A stretch of 48,576 bases of DNA from a virus, in IMG/VR virus record IMGVR_UViG_3300027746_000027, positions 1-48,576 of that record. One strand, given 5' to 3'. The notes under the pieces were generated by a model, which made no database searches, was not told the DNA's origin, and saw nothing but the letters and a program-made list of their open reading frames with translations. Made by a program: the position numbers and the translations under genes. The stretch's first letter is position 1. Each line of letters starts with the position of its first letter. Positions 38,554-45,635 of this stretch are shown here, one piece after another.

Positions 38554-39237
38554 ATGGCTCGTTCTACTGGTCTTACCCCCCGGCGGGGATACCAACTGGA
38601 TGCTGAAACCATCCTTCTCGGTGCTGTCAAAGCTGGCCCCCGTGGCCGTGCTGCTGAGACCCGCACCGGTGCCGCCCGTCTGCTGACCACCAACCTGGCC
38701 GCTCAGGATCAGTGGAAGCTGATCGCTGCCGGTGGCTCCAGCAACTCCGCTGGTGGCTATGTGCTGCAGGCCGCCCACGTTGCGGAGGGCGCCGCCCTGA
38801 GTTCAGCTTCCGCCTACACCAACATCGGCGTGGTCACCGCCACTGCTGGGCAAATCAACGAGGTGGCGATCAGCGGCAAGCAGATCCGTGAAGCCGTCCG
38901 GGTTGCCGGATCGATCACTGGTGATGTGCGGGTGGCTGCTCTTCGACTGCGCCCCGGCACCGGCACGCTGAGCATCAGCAACGTGGCGCTCACCTCCAAC
39001 GTGGCCACGATCACCCTGTCGGCCGCCCACACCATGCTGGTGGGGGAGATCGTCACGGTGGGCTGCTCCAACCCGCTGGTGAACGGCACCTTCACGATCA
39101 CGGCGGTGGCATCCACTACGTTCAGCTACGCCTCCACCCAGAGCAACATCACCAGCGCCTCGGCGACTGGCACCGTGACCAATGGCGCTGCCGCTCCGGC
39201 TGGCACCAACACGGTGGCCCTGGTTCCTGGCGAGTGA
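38554..39237 (+). CDS. Head decoration protein with C-terminal beta domain
   Basis: A 227-aa protein directly after the capsid gene. The N-terminal 90 residues (TPRRGYQLDAETILLGAVKA) fit a capsid-decoration or head fibre protein. The C-terminal domain (LSISNVALTSNVATITLSAA, HTMLVGEIVTVG, NGTFTITAVASTTFSYAST) is the same beta module that is inserted in the proteins at 25933 and 27123. It would be displayed on the head surface. Confidence 0.72.
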   Translation: MARSTGLTPRRGYQLDAETILLGAVKAGPRGRAAETRTGAARLLTTNLAAQDQWKLIAAGGSSNSAGGYVLQAAHVAEGAALSSASAYTNIGVVTATAGQINEVAISGKQIREAVRVAGSITGDVRVAALRLRPGTGTLSISNVALTSNVATITLSAAHTMLVGEIVTVGCSNPLVNGTFTITAVASTTFSYASTQSNITSASATGTVTNGAAAPAGTNTVALVPGE

Positions 39238-39262
39238 GCCGCTAGGCGGTTCGTGTTCACTT

Positions 39263-39281
39263 AGGGCCCTTCGGGGCCTTT
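39263..39281 (+). terminator. Weak terminator with TTCG tetraloop
   Basis: AGGGCCC (39263-39269), TTCG, GGGCCTT (39274-39280), closely followed by TTCC. Seven pairs including one G-T. It lies after the decoration gene and may partly terminate capsid transcripts. Confidence 0.6.
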
Positions 39282-39296
39282 CCACTTTGGAGCCCC

Positions 39297-39488
39297 ATGA
39301 ACTTCCCGATTGGCTACGGCATCGACCAGGAGCAACCCCAACAGGTGACAGGTGAGCCCGAGGCCCAGGAGCCACCTGTGGAGCCTGCCTGCCCAATGCC
39401 GACCCGGAAGCGGGCACGGGTGAAGGGTGGGCGGTTTGCTGCTGATGACCCTAAGACCGAGCCTGATGAGGCGTGGGCGGAAAGCTAG
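39297..39488 (+). CDS. Small disordered protein
   Basis: A 63-aa protein rich in Glu, Pro and Gln (IDQEQPQQVTGEPEAQEPPV) with a basic stretch (TRKRARVKGGRFAADD). Its stop codon lies inside a GGAAAGCTAG motif. The KGGRFA segment recalls the GRFAS element of the basic proteins at 18418 and 22188, but the match is short. Function unknown. Confidence 0.55.
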   Translation: MNFPIGYGIDQEQPQQVTGEPEAQEPPVEPACPMPTRKRARVKGGRFAADDPKTEPDEAWAES

Positions 39489-39505
39489 GGCAGCAAGGCT
39501 GAATT

Positions 39506-40222
39506 ATGGCTACCCCACGCGACCCTTCAACATTTAGCTTTGATGCCGCCGCAAAGACGGTCACATTTAGCGCGCCGATACCAAGTCATCAGGCGCAGAT
39601 TGTTTCGATCTTGAATGTTACCCGCCAGGCTTGGCTGTACGTTCCAGCACGGACTGGCGGGACCTGGTCTTCTCCAGTATTGACACTGACCGCTAGTACG
39701 GTTGGTCACGCTAACAGTGATGTTTTACAGATTTATATTGATGATGGATCGGATTCTGCCACAATCACCATTGGGGCATCGGTCGAAGTATCGAATGATG
39801 TAGGAAATCCGCTCTCAGTTTCACCAAATGTCACCCGAGGTGGTGGAGCACTGGATACAAGCACCCAACGGATGACGCTGGCAACTGATGGGCCAACGGT
39901 TTTGTCGTTGACTTCGCTGGATTCCAAGAGCCTGGCGCTGCCAACAGCTGACGCTCAGACCTCAGTGGCAACCTCGACCACGACGGTCCAGCTGCTGGCC
40001 GCCAGGACAGCCAGGAAGCGATTGCTGATTTTCAACCCATCAGGAGGGGCGGCGCTCAGCATTGGCAGCGCCACACCGGTGACGACTGCAAACACGTTCG
40101 TGACAATCCCCGCCGGGAATGGAGTGTTTCTGGATCAAGCAGATTTCACGGGCGTAGCCGGAGCTTGGTACGGCCTGCTGGCGTCTGGCACCAGCGCCGC
40201 CCAGGTGCGGGAGTCGTATTGA
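39506..40222 (+). CDS. Virion structural protein
   Basis: A 238-aa beta-rich protein. The first part (FSFDAAAKTVTFSAPIPSHQ) and the end (TARKRLLIFNPSGGAALSIG, ... NTFVTIPAGNGVFLDQADFT, GVAGAWYGLLASG) follow a pattern common to phage fibre or head-fibre proteins (R..L.I.N.s...l.ig). Start ATG 39506 lies 27 nt after GGAAAGCT; the stop overlaps the next ATG. Confidence 0.65.
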   Translation: MATPRDPSTFSFDAAAKTVTFSAPIPSHQAQIVSILNVTRQAWLYVPARTGGTWSSPVLTLTASTVGHANSDVLQIYIDDGSDSATITIGASVEVSNDVGNPLSVSPNVTRGGGALDTSTQRMTLATDGPTVLSLTSLDSKSLALPTADAQTSVATSTTTVQLLAARTARKRLLIFNPSGGAALSIGSATPVTTANTFVTIPAGNGVFLDQADFTGVAGAWYGLLASGTSAAQVRESY

Positions 40223-41205
40223 TGAAAAGCGCTTTTCTGTTTGGTGGGACGGCTGATCTGCTGGCATTTGTGCAACCGTCTGCACTGGTTGATTATCAAT
40301 TTCGCTTGCAGGGAACGCTGACAAATTACGGCAGTGTTGGTGGATCGCTTTCACATACTCGCTCCGGCAATGGTACGTTTATTGGTAGCAACGGCCTATT
40401 GCAAACAGCCAGCACAAACGTTGCGAGGTTTGATTTCGATCCCGTGTCGCTGGCGCGGCGGGGATTGCTGTTTGAAGGGCAAGCATCCCAAATACTGCTT
40501 CAGTCAGAATCGTTAAACGTCTCGCCATGGGTTACCAGCACGACTACGGTAACAGCAAACAATGCGACAGACCCCAGCGGTGGCACAGGGGCTGAGTCAA
40601 TTGTAAATACCGGAACTACAAATGGCGCCTGGGTCAGACAGCTGATCACAACAGCACAAGCATCTGGAACGTATTACTTTTCGCTTTTTGCTGCTTCCAG
40701 TAATGCTACTTTATATTTAGACGCGGCCCCTTCAGTTGGGGATACAAGTAGCAGGGCGCTGGCAACGGTCAACCTTAGCACTGGCGCGGTAACTTATATT
40801 TCAAATCCAATTGGCGGAGCTACTGTTTCCTGCCTGCTTGGCGCTACTGGGTTTTGGAGAATTGTCAATTCTTTCAATTCAACTAATTTTCAAAGGTGCG
40901 AATTTAGAATTGGAGCCAGCACGTCAACGTCAGGCCCCGTGATTGCATGGGGAGTAAATTTAACAAAAGATTCCCTCAGTTCATACGTCCCGACAACTAC
41001 CGCAGCCGCAACCCGCTTCGCTGATGCCGCCAGCCTGACCGGCCTCCCGACAACGAACGTCACGCTGATCGAGAAACCAGCCGGCTGCGCAACTCTCAGC
41101 GCCGGCACCCTCACCCTCAACCCCGGCTACACAATTGACCGAATTATGGTGCTACCTGGCACCTATTCAGCTGATCAGGTGGCAACCATCCGAGGGCTGA
41201 TGTGA
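40222..41205 (+). CDS. Tail fibre-like protein with carbohydrate-binding-type domain
   Basis: A 327-aa protein. The segment VARFDFDPVSLARRGLLFEG, QASQILLQSESLNVSPW, then a beta sandwich (TYYFSLFAASSNATLYLDAA) and a closing YVPTTTAAATRFADA is a recurrent phage fibre pattern (R.DfdP......GLLiE....NLL..Se.l...W). Such domains are usually receptor- or glycan-binding. AT-rich compared with the capsid genes, typical for a host-range gene. Starts in the previous stop (TGATG). Confidence 0.75.
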   Translation: MKSAFLFGGTADLLAFVQPSALVDYQFRLQGTLTNYGSVGGSLSHTRSGNGTFIGSNGLLQTASTNVARFDFDPVSLARRGLLFEGQASQILLQSESLNVSPWVTSTTTVTANNATDPSGGTGAESIVNTGTTNGAWVRQLITTAQASGTYYFSLFAASSNATLYLDAAPSVGDTSSRALATVNLSTGAVTYISNPIGGATVSCLLGATGFWRIVNSFNSTNFQRCEFRIGASTSTSGPVIAWGVNLTKDSLSSYVPTTTAAATRFADAASLTGLPTTNVTLIEKPAGCATLSAGTLTLNPGYTIDRIMVLPGTYSADQVATIRGLM

Positions 41206-41663
41206 TGCCGTTCGTCATCGAGGTGCTCTGCTGGTGCCCTGATCAAGACTGCTTCCGGCAGGGCATTACGTCTCAGGTGTTCCCCGATGGCACCCCGCTG
41301 GCCACGCTGGAAGGCAACGTGCTGATCCCCGCTCCTGGCGTCCACATCGACGAGATCGGCCCAATCCAGCGCGACGAGGTAGTCACGATTGGTGGCCATC
41401 ACGTCAACATTGCGGCCACTGGTGCGGTTGCCGCAATGCTCACCACTGGCCTACCGCAGACCGGCACGATTTTCGAGCGGACCCATATCCTCGCTTTGAT
41501 CCCTGGCCTGGAATGGTCGGCCATGAGCAACCAGGGTGAGCCGCCAGGTTACCTCGGCCCCCAGGGGGTGAAGTTGTTCGATCGCTCGGCAGTAAATGCC
41601 CGCGCCCGAGTTTGGTACGTGAATGGAGACCAGCTGATCCCTGGCCCAGCACCTGGGGGCTGA
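41205..41663 (+). CDS. Hypothetical virion or host-range protein
   Basis: A 152-aa beta-rich protein (MPFVIEVLCWCPDQDCFRQG, ... HIDEIGPIQRDEVVTIGGHH). Three cysteines are near the N-terminus. The start overlaps the previous stop, so it is probably co-produced with the fibre protein, perhaps as a fibre chaperone or accessory. No domain recognised. Confidence 0.62.
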   Translation: MPFVIEVLCWCPDQDCFRQGITSQVFPDGTPLATLEGNVLIPAPGVHIDEIGPIQRDEVVTIGGHHVNIAATGAVAAMLTTGLPQTGTIFERTHILALIPGLEWSAMSNQGEPPGYLGPQGVKLFDRSAVNARARVWYVNGDQLIPGPAPGG

Positions 41664-41703
41664 GTGGTGCAGCCAGGAAAACTGAAGCAACGAACCGCAA
41701 TCA

Positions 41704-41967
41704 ATGGACCCGGCTGACCAATCCTCGGAGGACAGGTTTTCATTCTGGCCGCAGGTGATGCCGCAGGTTGCGGCGGGAATCATCCTTCTGGCGGTGGCTG
41801 GGATTGGTTATATCGGCATCACGGTTCCACGTCAGCTTGATCTGGTGCTTGAAAACCAGAAGGCAGTCCTGGCAAGGCAGGGTGCAACTGAGGGGAGGAT
41901 AGAAAAGGCTGAGGGCGACATCATCACGATTGACCGGCGGGTGACTCGCCTGGAGGTTCACCGATGA
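41704..41967 (+). CDS. Putative lysis membrane protein with coiled-coil tail
   Basis: An 87-aa protein with one membrane helix (VAAGIILLAVAGIGYIGITV) followed by a helical, charged tail (LENQKAVLARQGATEGRIEK). This N-in, single-span plus periplasmic or cytoplasmic coil layout is usual for holin-like or spanin-like proteins. It begins 28 nt after GGAAAACT and overlaps the next small membrane gene by 4 bp, forming a lysis-type pair before the wall enzyme. Confidence 0.68.
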   Translation: MDPADQSSEDRFSFWPQVMPQVAAGIILLAVAGIGYIGITVPRQLDLVLENQKAVLARQGATEGRIEKAEGDIITIDRRVTRLEVHR

Positions 41968-42167
41968 GTCGATACCTCGGAGCGTGCTTGGCCTTTGCTG
42001 GAGTCTGCTTAGTGGCCAGCGCAGCGGTTGGTGTTCTGGATTGGGCCTTCTGTCTTCAATCTGGCGGCGGCTCGGCCTGTCGAGGGTCGCGGGGTGATGC
42101 CATGGCGGCACTCAGCGGGGCGGCAACCAGCGCGATGGGCGTGGCGCTGCAGGATCGACAACCCTAG
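41964..42167 (+). CDS. Putative small membrane or lipoprotein lysis protein
   Basis: A 67-aa protein with an N-terminal hydrophobic helix (YLGACLAFAGVCLVASAAVG) and a Gly/Ala/Ser-rich remainder. Cysteines in the hydrophobic part (GAC, GVCLV) could fit a lipobox-like signal, so an outer spanin is possible. Overlapping start (ATGA) with the previous gene. The 3' end overlaps a convergent minus-strand gene by 4 bp. Confidence 0.6.
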   Translation: MSRYLGACLAFAGVCLVASAAVGVLDWAFCLQSGGGSACRGSRGDAMAALSGAATSAMGVALQDRQP

Positions 42168-42457
42168 GCAGGTTGTTGTGCGTGGTACGCATTTAGTAAT
42201 TCATCGTGCCATGGCGCTAGGTCATCTGGCTTTGTATCGCCCCTGGCAATGATGATCGGCTCAAAATTAACGACCTCAGCCTTTGTGCTTGTGATCATCT
42301 TTACGGTTATGCCAACAATTCCGCGATGAATACAGGACGCTGAAAACATTGTGCCGCCCGGTAGAAGGTCAAAAGCACGGCCCATAATCCCCAGGCCTGG
42401 CCTTCCTTCAAACGGGAACACCCGTTCAAGGTCCCAGGAAAATGCGGCGGTGGGCAT
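42164..42457 (-). CDS. Hypothetical minus-strand protein in lysis region
   Basis: A 97-aa protein (FSWDLERVFPFEGRPGLGIM, ... GRAFDLLPGGTMFSASCIHR, VVNFEPIIIARGDTKPDDLA) with alpha/beta composition and no known motif. ATG 42457 is preferred because it does not overlap the divergent L,D-transpeptidase leader; the longer reading starts at 42508. Being antisense in a lysis cassette is unusual. Confidence 0.58.
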   Translation of the reverse strand: MPTAAFSWDLERVFPFEGRPGLGIMGRAFDLLPGGTMFSASCIHRGIVGITVKMITSTKAEVVNFEPIIIARGDTKPDDLAPWHDELLNAYHAQQPA

Positions 42458-42519
42458 TGTGCCATCGCGTGATGCCACCACAGGTTGCCTGGAAAGCTGA
42501 TGGGACACAAGAAGAAATC

Positions 42520-43272
42520 ATGGCTGAGACTTTTGCGTCGGTGCGCGATGCAGCCAAGGAGATCGTCAAGCGTGGGGAAATACTCCCGCATCAACTGGCG
42601 GCATTAACGGCCCTGGATCGTGGCTTGACTGCCGAGCAGCGGAAGGCCTTTACCGTCGACTGGAGGGCATCAGGCAGCCCAGCGGCCGCACCACAGCCCA
42701 GCGGTGCCCCCGGCAAAGCCGATGACCCCTTGGCAGGACTCAACCTCGCCGGGCTGGTAGGGCCCAAGCGGCGGCCGGAGTTGAAGCCAGGTGATCACCA
42801 CTTGGTGGTTGACGATCGATCCGAGACGGTTGCGGCATTTGATCACAAGGGGAAGCAGCTGTGGAGGGTTGCGGCGCTTGCTCGGGGGCAGTCAAGCGAA
42901 ACAGACTGGCGCTCACGGGGCAGTGACACGCCTCCTGGGCTGTATCGGATCGGCAAGATCTACCGTGACTTCGAGAGCGATCCAACGGCGACGTTCTCAG
43001 CCGAACGCCGATCCTATGGCTGGTATGCCTTTGACCTGGAGGGTCTTGAGGGGCAGGAGGGCCCTGGGTCAACCGATGGCCGCGATGGGATCATGATCCA
43101 CGGTGGTGGCACCGCCTGCGGTTGGCCTGGCGCCTGGCTGCCACTTCAAGCGCTCTACGCCACGCAGGGGTGCGTCCGAATGCACAACCGGGATCTTCGG
43201 GACCTGTTGCTTCCCTTGACGGGAATGGGCACGGTCTACGTGTCGGTGTGGCAAGAGTCGGTGACCGCCTAG
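42520..43272 (+). CDS. L,D-transpeptidase-family (YkuD) wall enzyme
   Basis: A 250-aa protein. Residues about 1-50 form a helical N-terminal domain, followed by an Ala/Pro linker. The C-terminal domain from about 90 carries the YkuD signature: IMIHGGGTACGW (H194) and ATQGCVRMHNRDLRDL (C218, R220), equal to HxG...S/TxGCxRM. The family makes or exchanges 3-3 peptidoglycan crosslinks with a catalytic cysteine. In a phage it could act as lysin, or remodel the wall. No signal peptide, so export would need a holin. It lies right after two small membrane genes, the expected endolysin slot. Start 29 nt after GGAAAGCT. Confidence 0.85.
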   Translation: MAETFASVRDAAKEIVKRGEILPHQLAALTALDRGLTAEQRKAFTVDWRASGSPAAAPQPSGAPGKADDPLAGLNLAGLVGPKRRPELKPGDHHLVVDDRSETVAAFDHKGKQLWRVAALARGQSSETDWRSRGSDTPPGLYRIGKIYRDFESDPTATFSAERRSYGWYAFDLEGLEGQEGPGSTDGRDGIMIHGGGTACGWPGAWLPLQALYATQGCVRMHNRDLRDLLLPLTGMGTVYVSVWQESVTA

Positions 43273-43490
43273 ACCCCCGGGTCAGGCAACGGTGGCGGGC
43301 CTGGCGTGGGCTCTGTGATGCCCGTGGCGGCCAGTGTGATTCCTGCCGCCAAGCAGAGGTCCTGGAGTCCTAGCCAGGCATCAAGGCCGGACTTGGATTC
43401 AACGCACAGGTCCCCGGCGCAGAGGCGCCAGGTTGGCTCCCCGTCAACCACCACCACCTCTTGAACCGGGACCAGGGGGTCAAGCTGCAC
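43269..43490 (-). CDS. Small hypothetical minus-strand protein
   Basis: A 73-aa protein (MQLDPLVPVQEVVVVDGEPT, WRLCAGDLCVESKSGLDAWL, ... AAGITLAATGITEPTPGPPP). It is convergent with the wall enzyme gene and overlaps it by 4 bp. Three cysteines, and a mildly hydrophobic segment too short for a sure membrane helix, with a Pro-rich end. Function unknown. Confidence 0.52.
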   Translation of the reverse strand: MQLDPLVPVQEVVVVDGEPTWRLCAGDLCVESKSGLDAWLGLQDLCLAAGITLAATGITEPTPGPPPLPDPGV

Positions 43491-43563
43491 TGGAGCACCA
43501 CGGAGGGTGCAGCAGGTTTCCGCATCGGTTGGCGCGACTGGCCCGACACGCTACCCGTGGTGT

Positions 43564-43611
43564 CAGTGCTTCAACGTGATCAGGGCTGGCCCTGCTCTCG
43601 TTGACGCACTG
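43564..43611. other. Probable attP site of the serine integrase
   Basis: A 48-bp near-palindrome. The left half matches the reverse complement of the right half at 20 of 24 positions. Outer arms are CAGTGCTTCAACG (43564-43576) and CGTTGACGCACTG (43599-43611); inner arms are AGGGC/GCCCT (43582-43586/43589-43593). All are concentric on a TG dinucleotide at 43587-43588. Size, symmetry, non-palindromic centre and position 39 bp before the integrase gene fit attP of large serine integrases. Confidence 0.75.
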
Positions 43612-43650
43612 CTGTTGCCGTAGGGTTCGGCCGCAGGATGCCACAGGGCC

Positions 43651-44916
43651 ATGCGAATCGGCTACGCCAGGGTTTCGACCACCAAGGCTGAACAGGAGGT
43701 GTCGATCGAGGGGCAGGTGGCTGATCTGCAGGCGGCTGGCTGCGTCCGGGTGATCGCCGAAACCAAGTCGGCCTACAAGGGCCGGCGCAGCGGCTGGGAG
43801 GAGCTGTGGGGCCTTGTTGCCGGCGGTGGGGTCAGTGAAGTGCTGGTGATTGACCAGAGCCGCCTGAGTCGGTCGGGCGACGACCTGCAGTTCCTGGCCG
43901 CCTGCGCCCAGCAGGGGGTGACCGTGAGAGCGCTGACCGGTGGGGTGATCGAGGCGGAGAGCTACACCGGTTTTGTGGCCGCTGGGGTGCTGAGCGTGAT
44001 GAACCAGGCGCAGAGCAAGCTGATCGGCGCCAAGGTGAAGGATGGCATCCGGCGCCGCCGTGAAGCCGGCTATCTGGCCTCTGGGCGGCTGCCGTTTGGC
44101 TATCGGTCGGTGGATGGCAAGGCCGCACCGGACCCAGAGGACTGGCCGCAGGCTCGGGCTCAGTTCGATGCGCTGTTGGCGTCTGGGATGAACATTTCGG
44201 GGTGGATCCGCAGCACCGGCACCAGGCGCACGCTCTCAGGGGTTAAACGGTGGCTGGATCACCCAATGCTGCGTGGGTTTGCTCATGGCCGCTGGGGGGC
44301 AGTGGAACCACTGATCAGCTGGCAGGAATGGGAACAGGCAAAACGGCTCCAGCAGGCCCGGGCCACGATGCGAGGACGGGCAGCGGGATCCACGCATCTC
44401 TTCACCGGGTTGGTGCGGTGTGAGGCGTGCGGGGTGAACCTGCACAACATCAATGACAAGGGCACCAAACGGTTGAAGTGCAAGTCCAGCTATTGCAACT
44501 GGTATGGCAAATCGATCCGGGTTTCCGTGGTGCGGGACGACGTGATTGTGGCCCTGCGGCGGGCTGCTGATGCCATGGCAGAGCTCCATGCTCAGGCTCC
44601 AGCGGAGCCGGCGGAGGCCATTGCGTTGCGGGCCCAGGTGGCACAGCTAGAGCAGCTGCAGTCGTCTGGAGTGCCGGGGTTGAATGGATCGATTGATGCG
44701 CTTCGTGTCCAGCTGCGAGCACTGGCTGGCGTGGCGTCAGGCCCGCGCCACGACCTTTTGGTGGAGGCGTTGGCGCGGCCTGGCCTGCTTGAGCGGAGCA
44801 GTGACGATCAACTGAGGGCCCTGGTGATCGAGTTTGTTGAGCGGATCAGTTACCGGGGTCAGCCGGATGGGGTCCAGGTAACCGTCCGCAATGGCGTCGG
44901 CGACAAGCTGCCGTAG
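43651..44916 (+). CDS. int: Large serine integrase
   Basis: A 421-aa serine recombinase. The resolvase domain starts RIGYARVSTTKAEQEVSIEG with the nucleophile S9, and LVIDQSRLSRSGDDLQFLAA carries active-site arginines. A recombinase domain follows (about 135-245, with RREAGYLASGRLPFGYRSVD). Then comes a zinc ribbon with C257, C260, C277 and C282 (VRCEACGVNL ... LKCKSSYC). A C-terminal coil (ALRAQVAQLEQLQSSG) completes the protein. It catalyses attP x attB integration without host factors; excision normally needs a small directionality factor, not identified here. The presence of this gene shows a temperate lifestyle. Confidence 0.95.
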   Translation: MRIGYARVSTTKAEQEVSIEGQVADLQAAGCVRVIAETKSAYKGRRSGWEELWGLVAGGGVSEVLVIDQSRLSRSGDDLQFLAACAQQGVTVRALTGGVIEAESYTGFVAAGVLSVMNQAQSKLIGAKVKDGIRRRREAGYLASGRLPFGYRSVDGKAAPDPEDWPQARAQFDALLASGMNISGWIRSTGTRRTLSGVKRWLDHPMLRGFAHGRWGAVEPLISWQEWEQAKRLQQARATMRGRAAGSTHLFTGLVRCEACGVNLHNINDKGTKRLKCKSSYCNWYGKSIRVSVVRDDVIVALRRAADAMAELHAQAPAEPAEAIALRAQVAQLEQLQSSGVPGLNGSIDALRVQLRALAGVASGPRHDLLVEALARPGLLERSSDDQLRALVIEFVERISYRGQPDGVQVTVRNGVGDKLP

Positions 44917-44933
44917 GGCGGTGCGTGCATCCA

Positions 44934-45635
44934 TCAGTGGACCCCCGCAAAAGCCCCGACCACCCGCTCGGCGGGAACTGGTTGGATGTGGCCGTCGATG
45001 GCGGCCTTGATGAGGTCGTCGGCCCAGGTGCCGTTGCGCAGGACCCAGGCGGCGGCCAGGCTGCTGCTGTCATCGGTGTGCATGGGCCAGAAGCCCTGCA
45101 GAGCGTGCTCAAACCACCGTTGACCCTGCAGGAGCTGGGCTGGTGTCCAGGTGCGGGAATCAGGGCCCTGGGCCCTCACGGTGGCGACGGCCTTGGCCAC
45201 CTGCTGGACGTGAGCGTGGCGCTGCTGGGGGGTGAGCTGGGACGGGTGCCAGTGGGTGGAGCCTGCTGGGAGAGAGGGACGTGGTGGCGGGGCTTGTTCT
45301 TGCCGGGCTGGGGCTGGATCGTGGAAACAATCGGGGGATGCCATTCGGCGGTCGAGATCACGCCGGAGCCCTCGATCCACCATGGGGCGATCGTTTTCGC
45401 AGGGGTAGGCGTAGCGCAGCAGGGCCAAGTGTGGTGCCAAGTCCTTGGGGGGCTGTGGATCGATCAGCCGCTGCTGAACGGCGAACAGGAGGATTTCGTC
45501 GGTCAGATCAAGCTTGGCCCGATCGGGGAGCGTGTCCCAAGCCAGAACAAGGGCCGGAGGGGTGAGCGGTTTACCCATCGGCAGGAGTTGCTGAAGGGAA
45601 ACAACGGCTGCCTGGAATTGGTCGATGGTGATCAC
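44934..45635 (-). CDS. Putative replication accessory protein (helicase-loader position)
   Basis: A 233-aa protein of unknown family. The N-terminal half (ITIDQFQAAVVSLQQLLPMG ... AWDTLPDRAKLDLTDEILLF) is helical; the middle is Pro-rich; the C-terminus has a helical ATVRAQG.. segment. It starts by a 4-bp overlap with the upstream initiator-like gene, so the pair resembles lambda O-P order. I infer a helicase-loading or replication accessory role from position only; no Walker motif is visible. Confidence 0.6.
   Translation of the reverse strand: MITIDQFQAAVVSLQQLLPMGKPLTPPALVLAWDTLPDRAKLDLTDEILLFAVQQRLIDPQPPKDLAPHLALLRYAYPCENDRPMVDRGLRRDLDRRMASPDCFHDPAPARQEQAPPPRPSLPAGSTHWHPSQLTPQQRHAHVQQVAKAVATVRAQGPDSRTWTPAQLLQGQRWFEHALQGFWPMHTDDSSSLAAAWVLRNGTWADDLIKAAIDGHIQPVPAERVVGAFAGVH

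Noticed and set aside
43269-44916. Integrated prophage with attL/attR in the window
   Set aside because: No host genes flank the phage genes, and the candidate site by the integrase has both symmetrical half-sites, as expected for attP.
44934-45635. Helicase loader (lambda P or DnaC type)
   Set aside because: Only position supports it; no Walker A/B or known loader motif is visible, so it is kept as putative.
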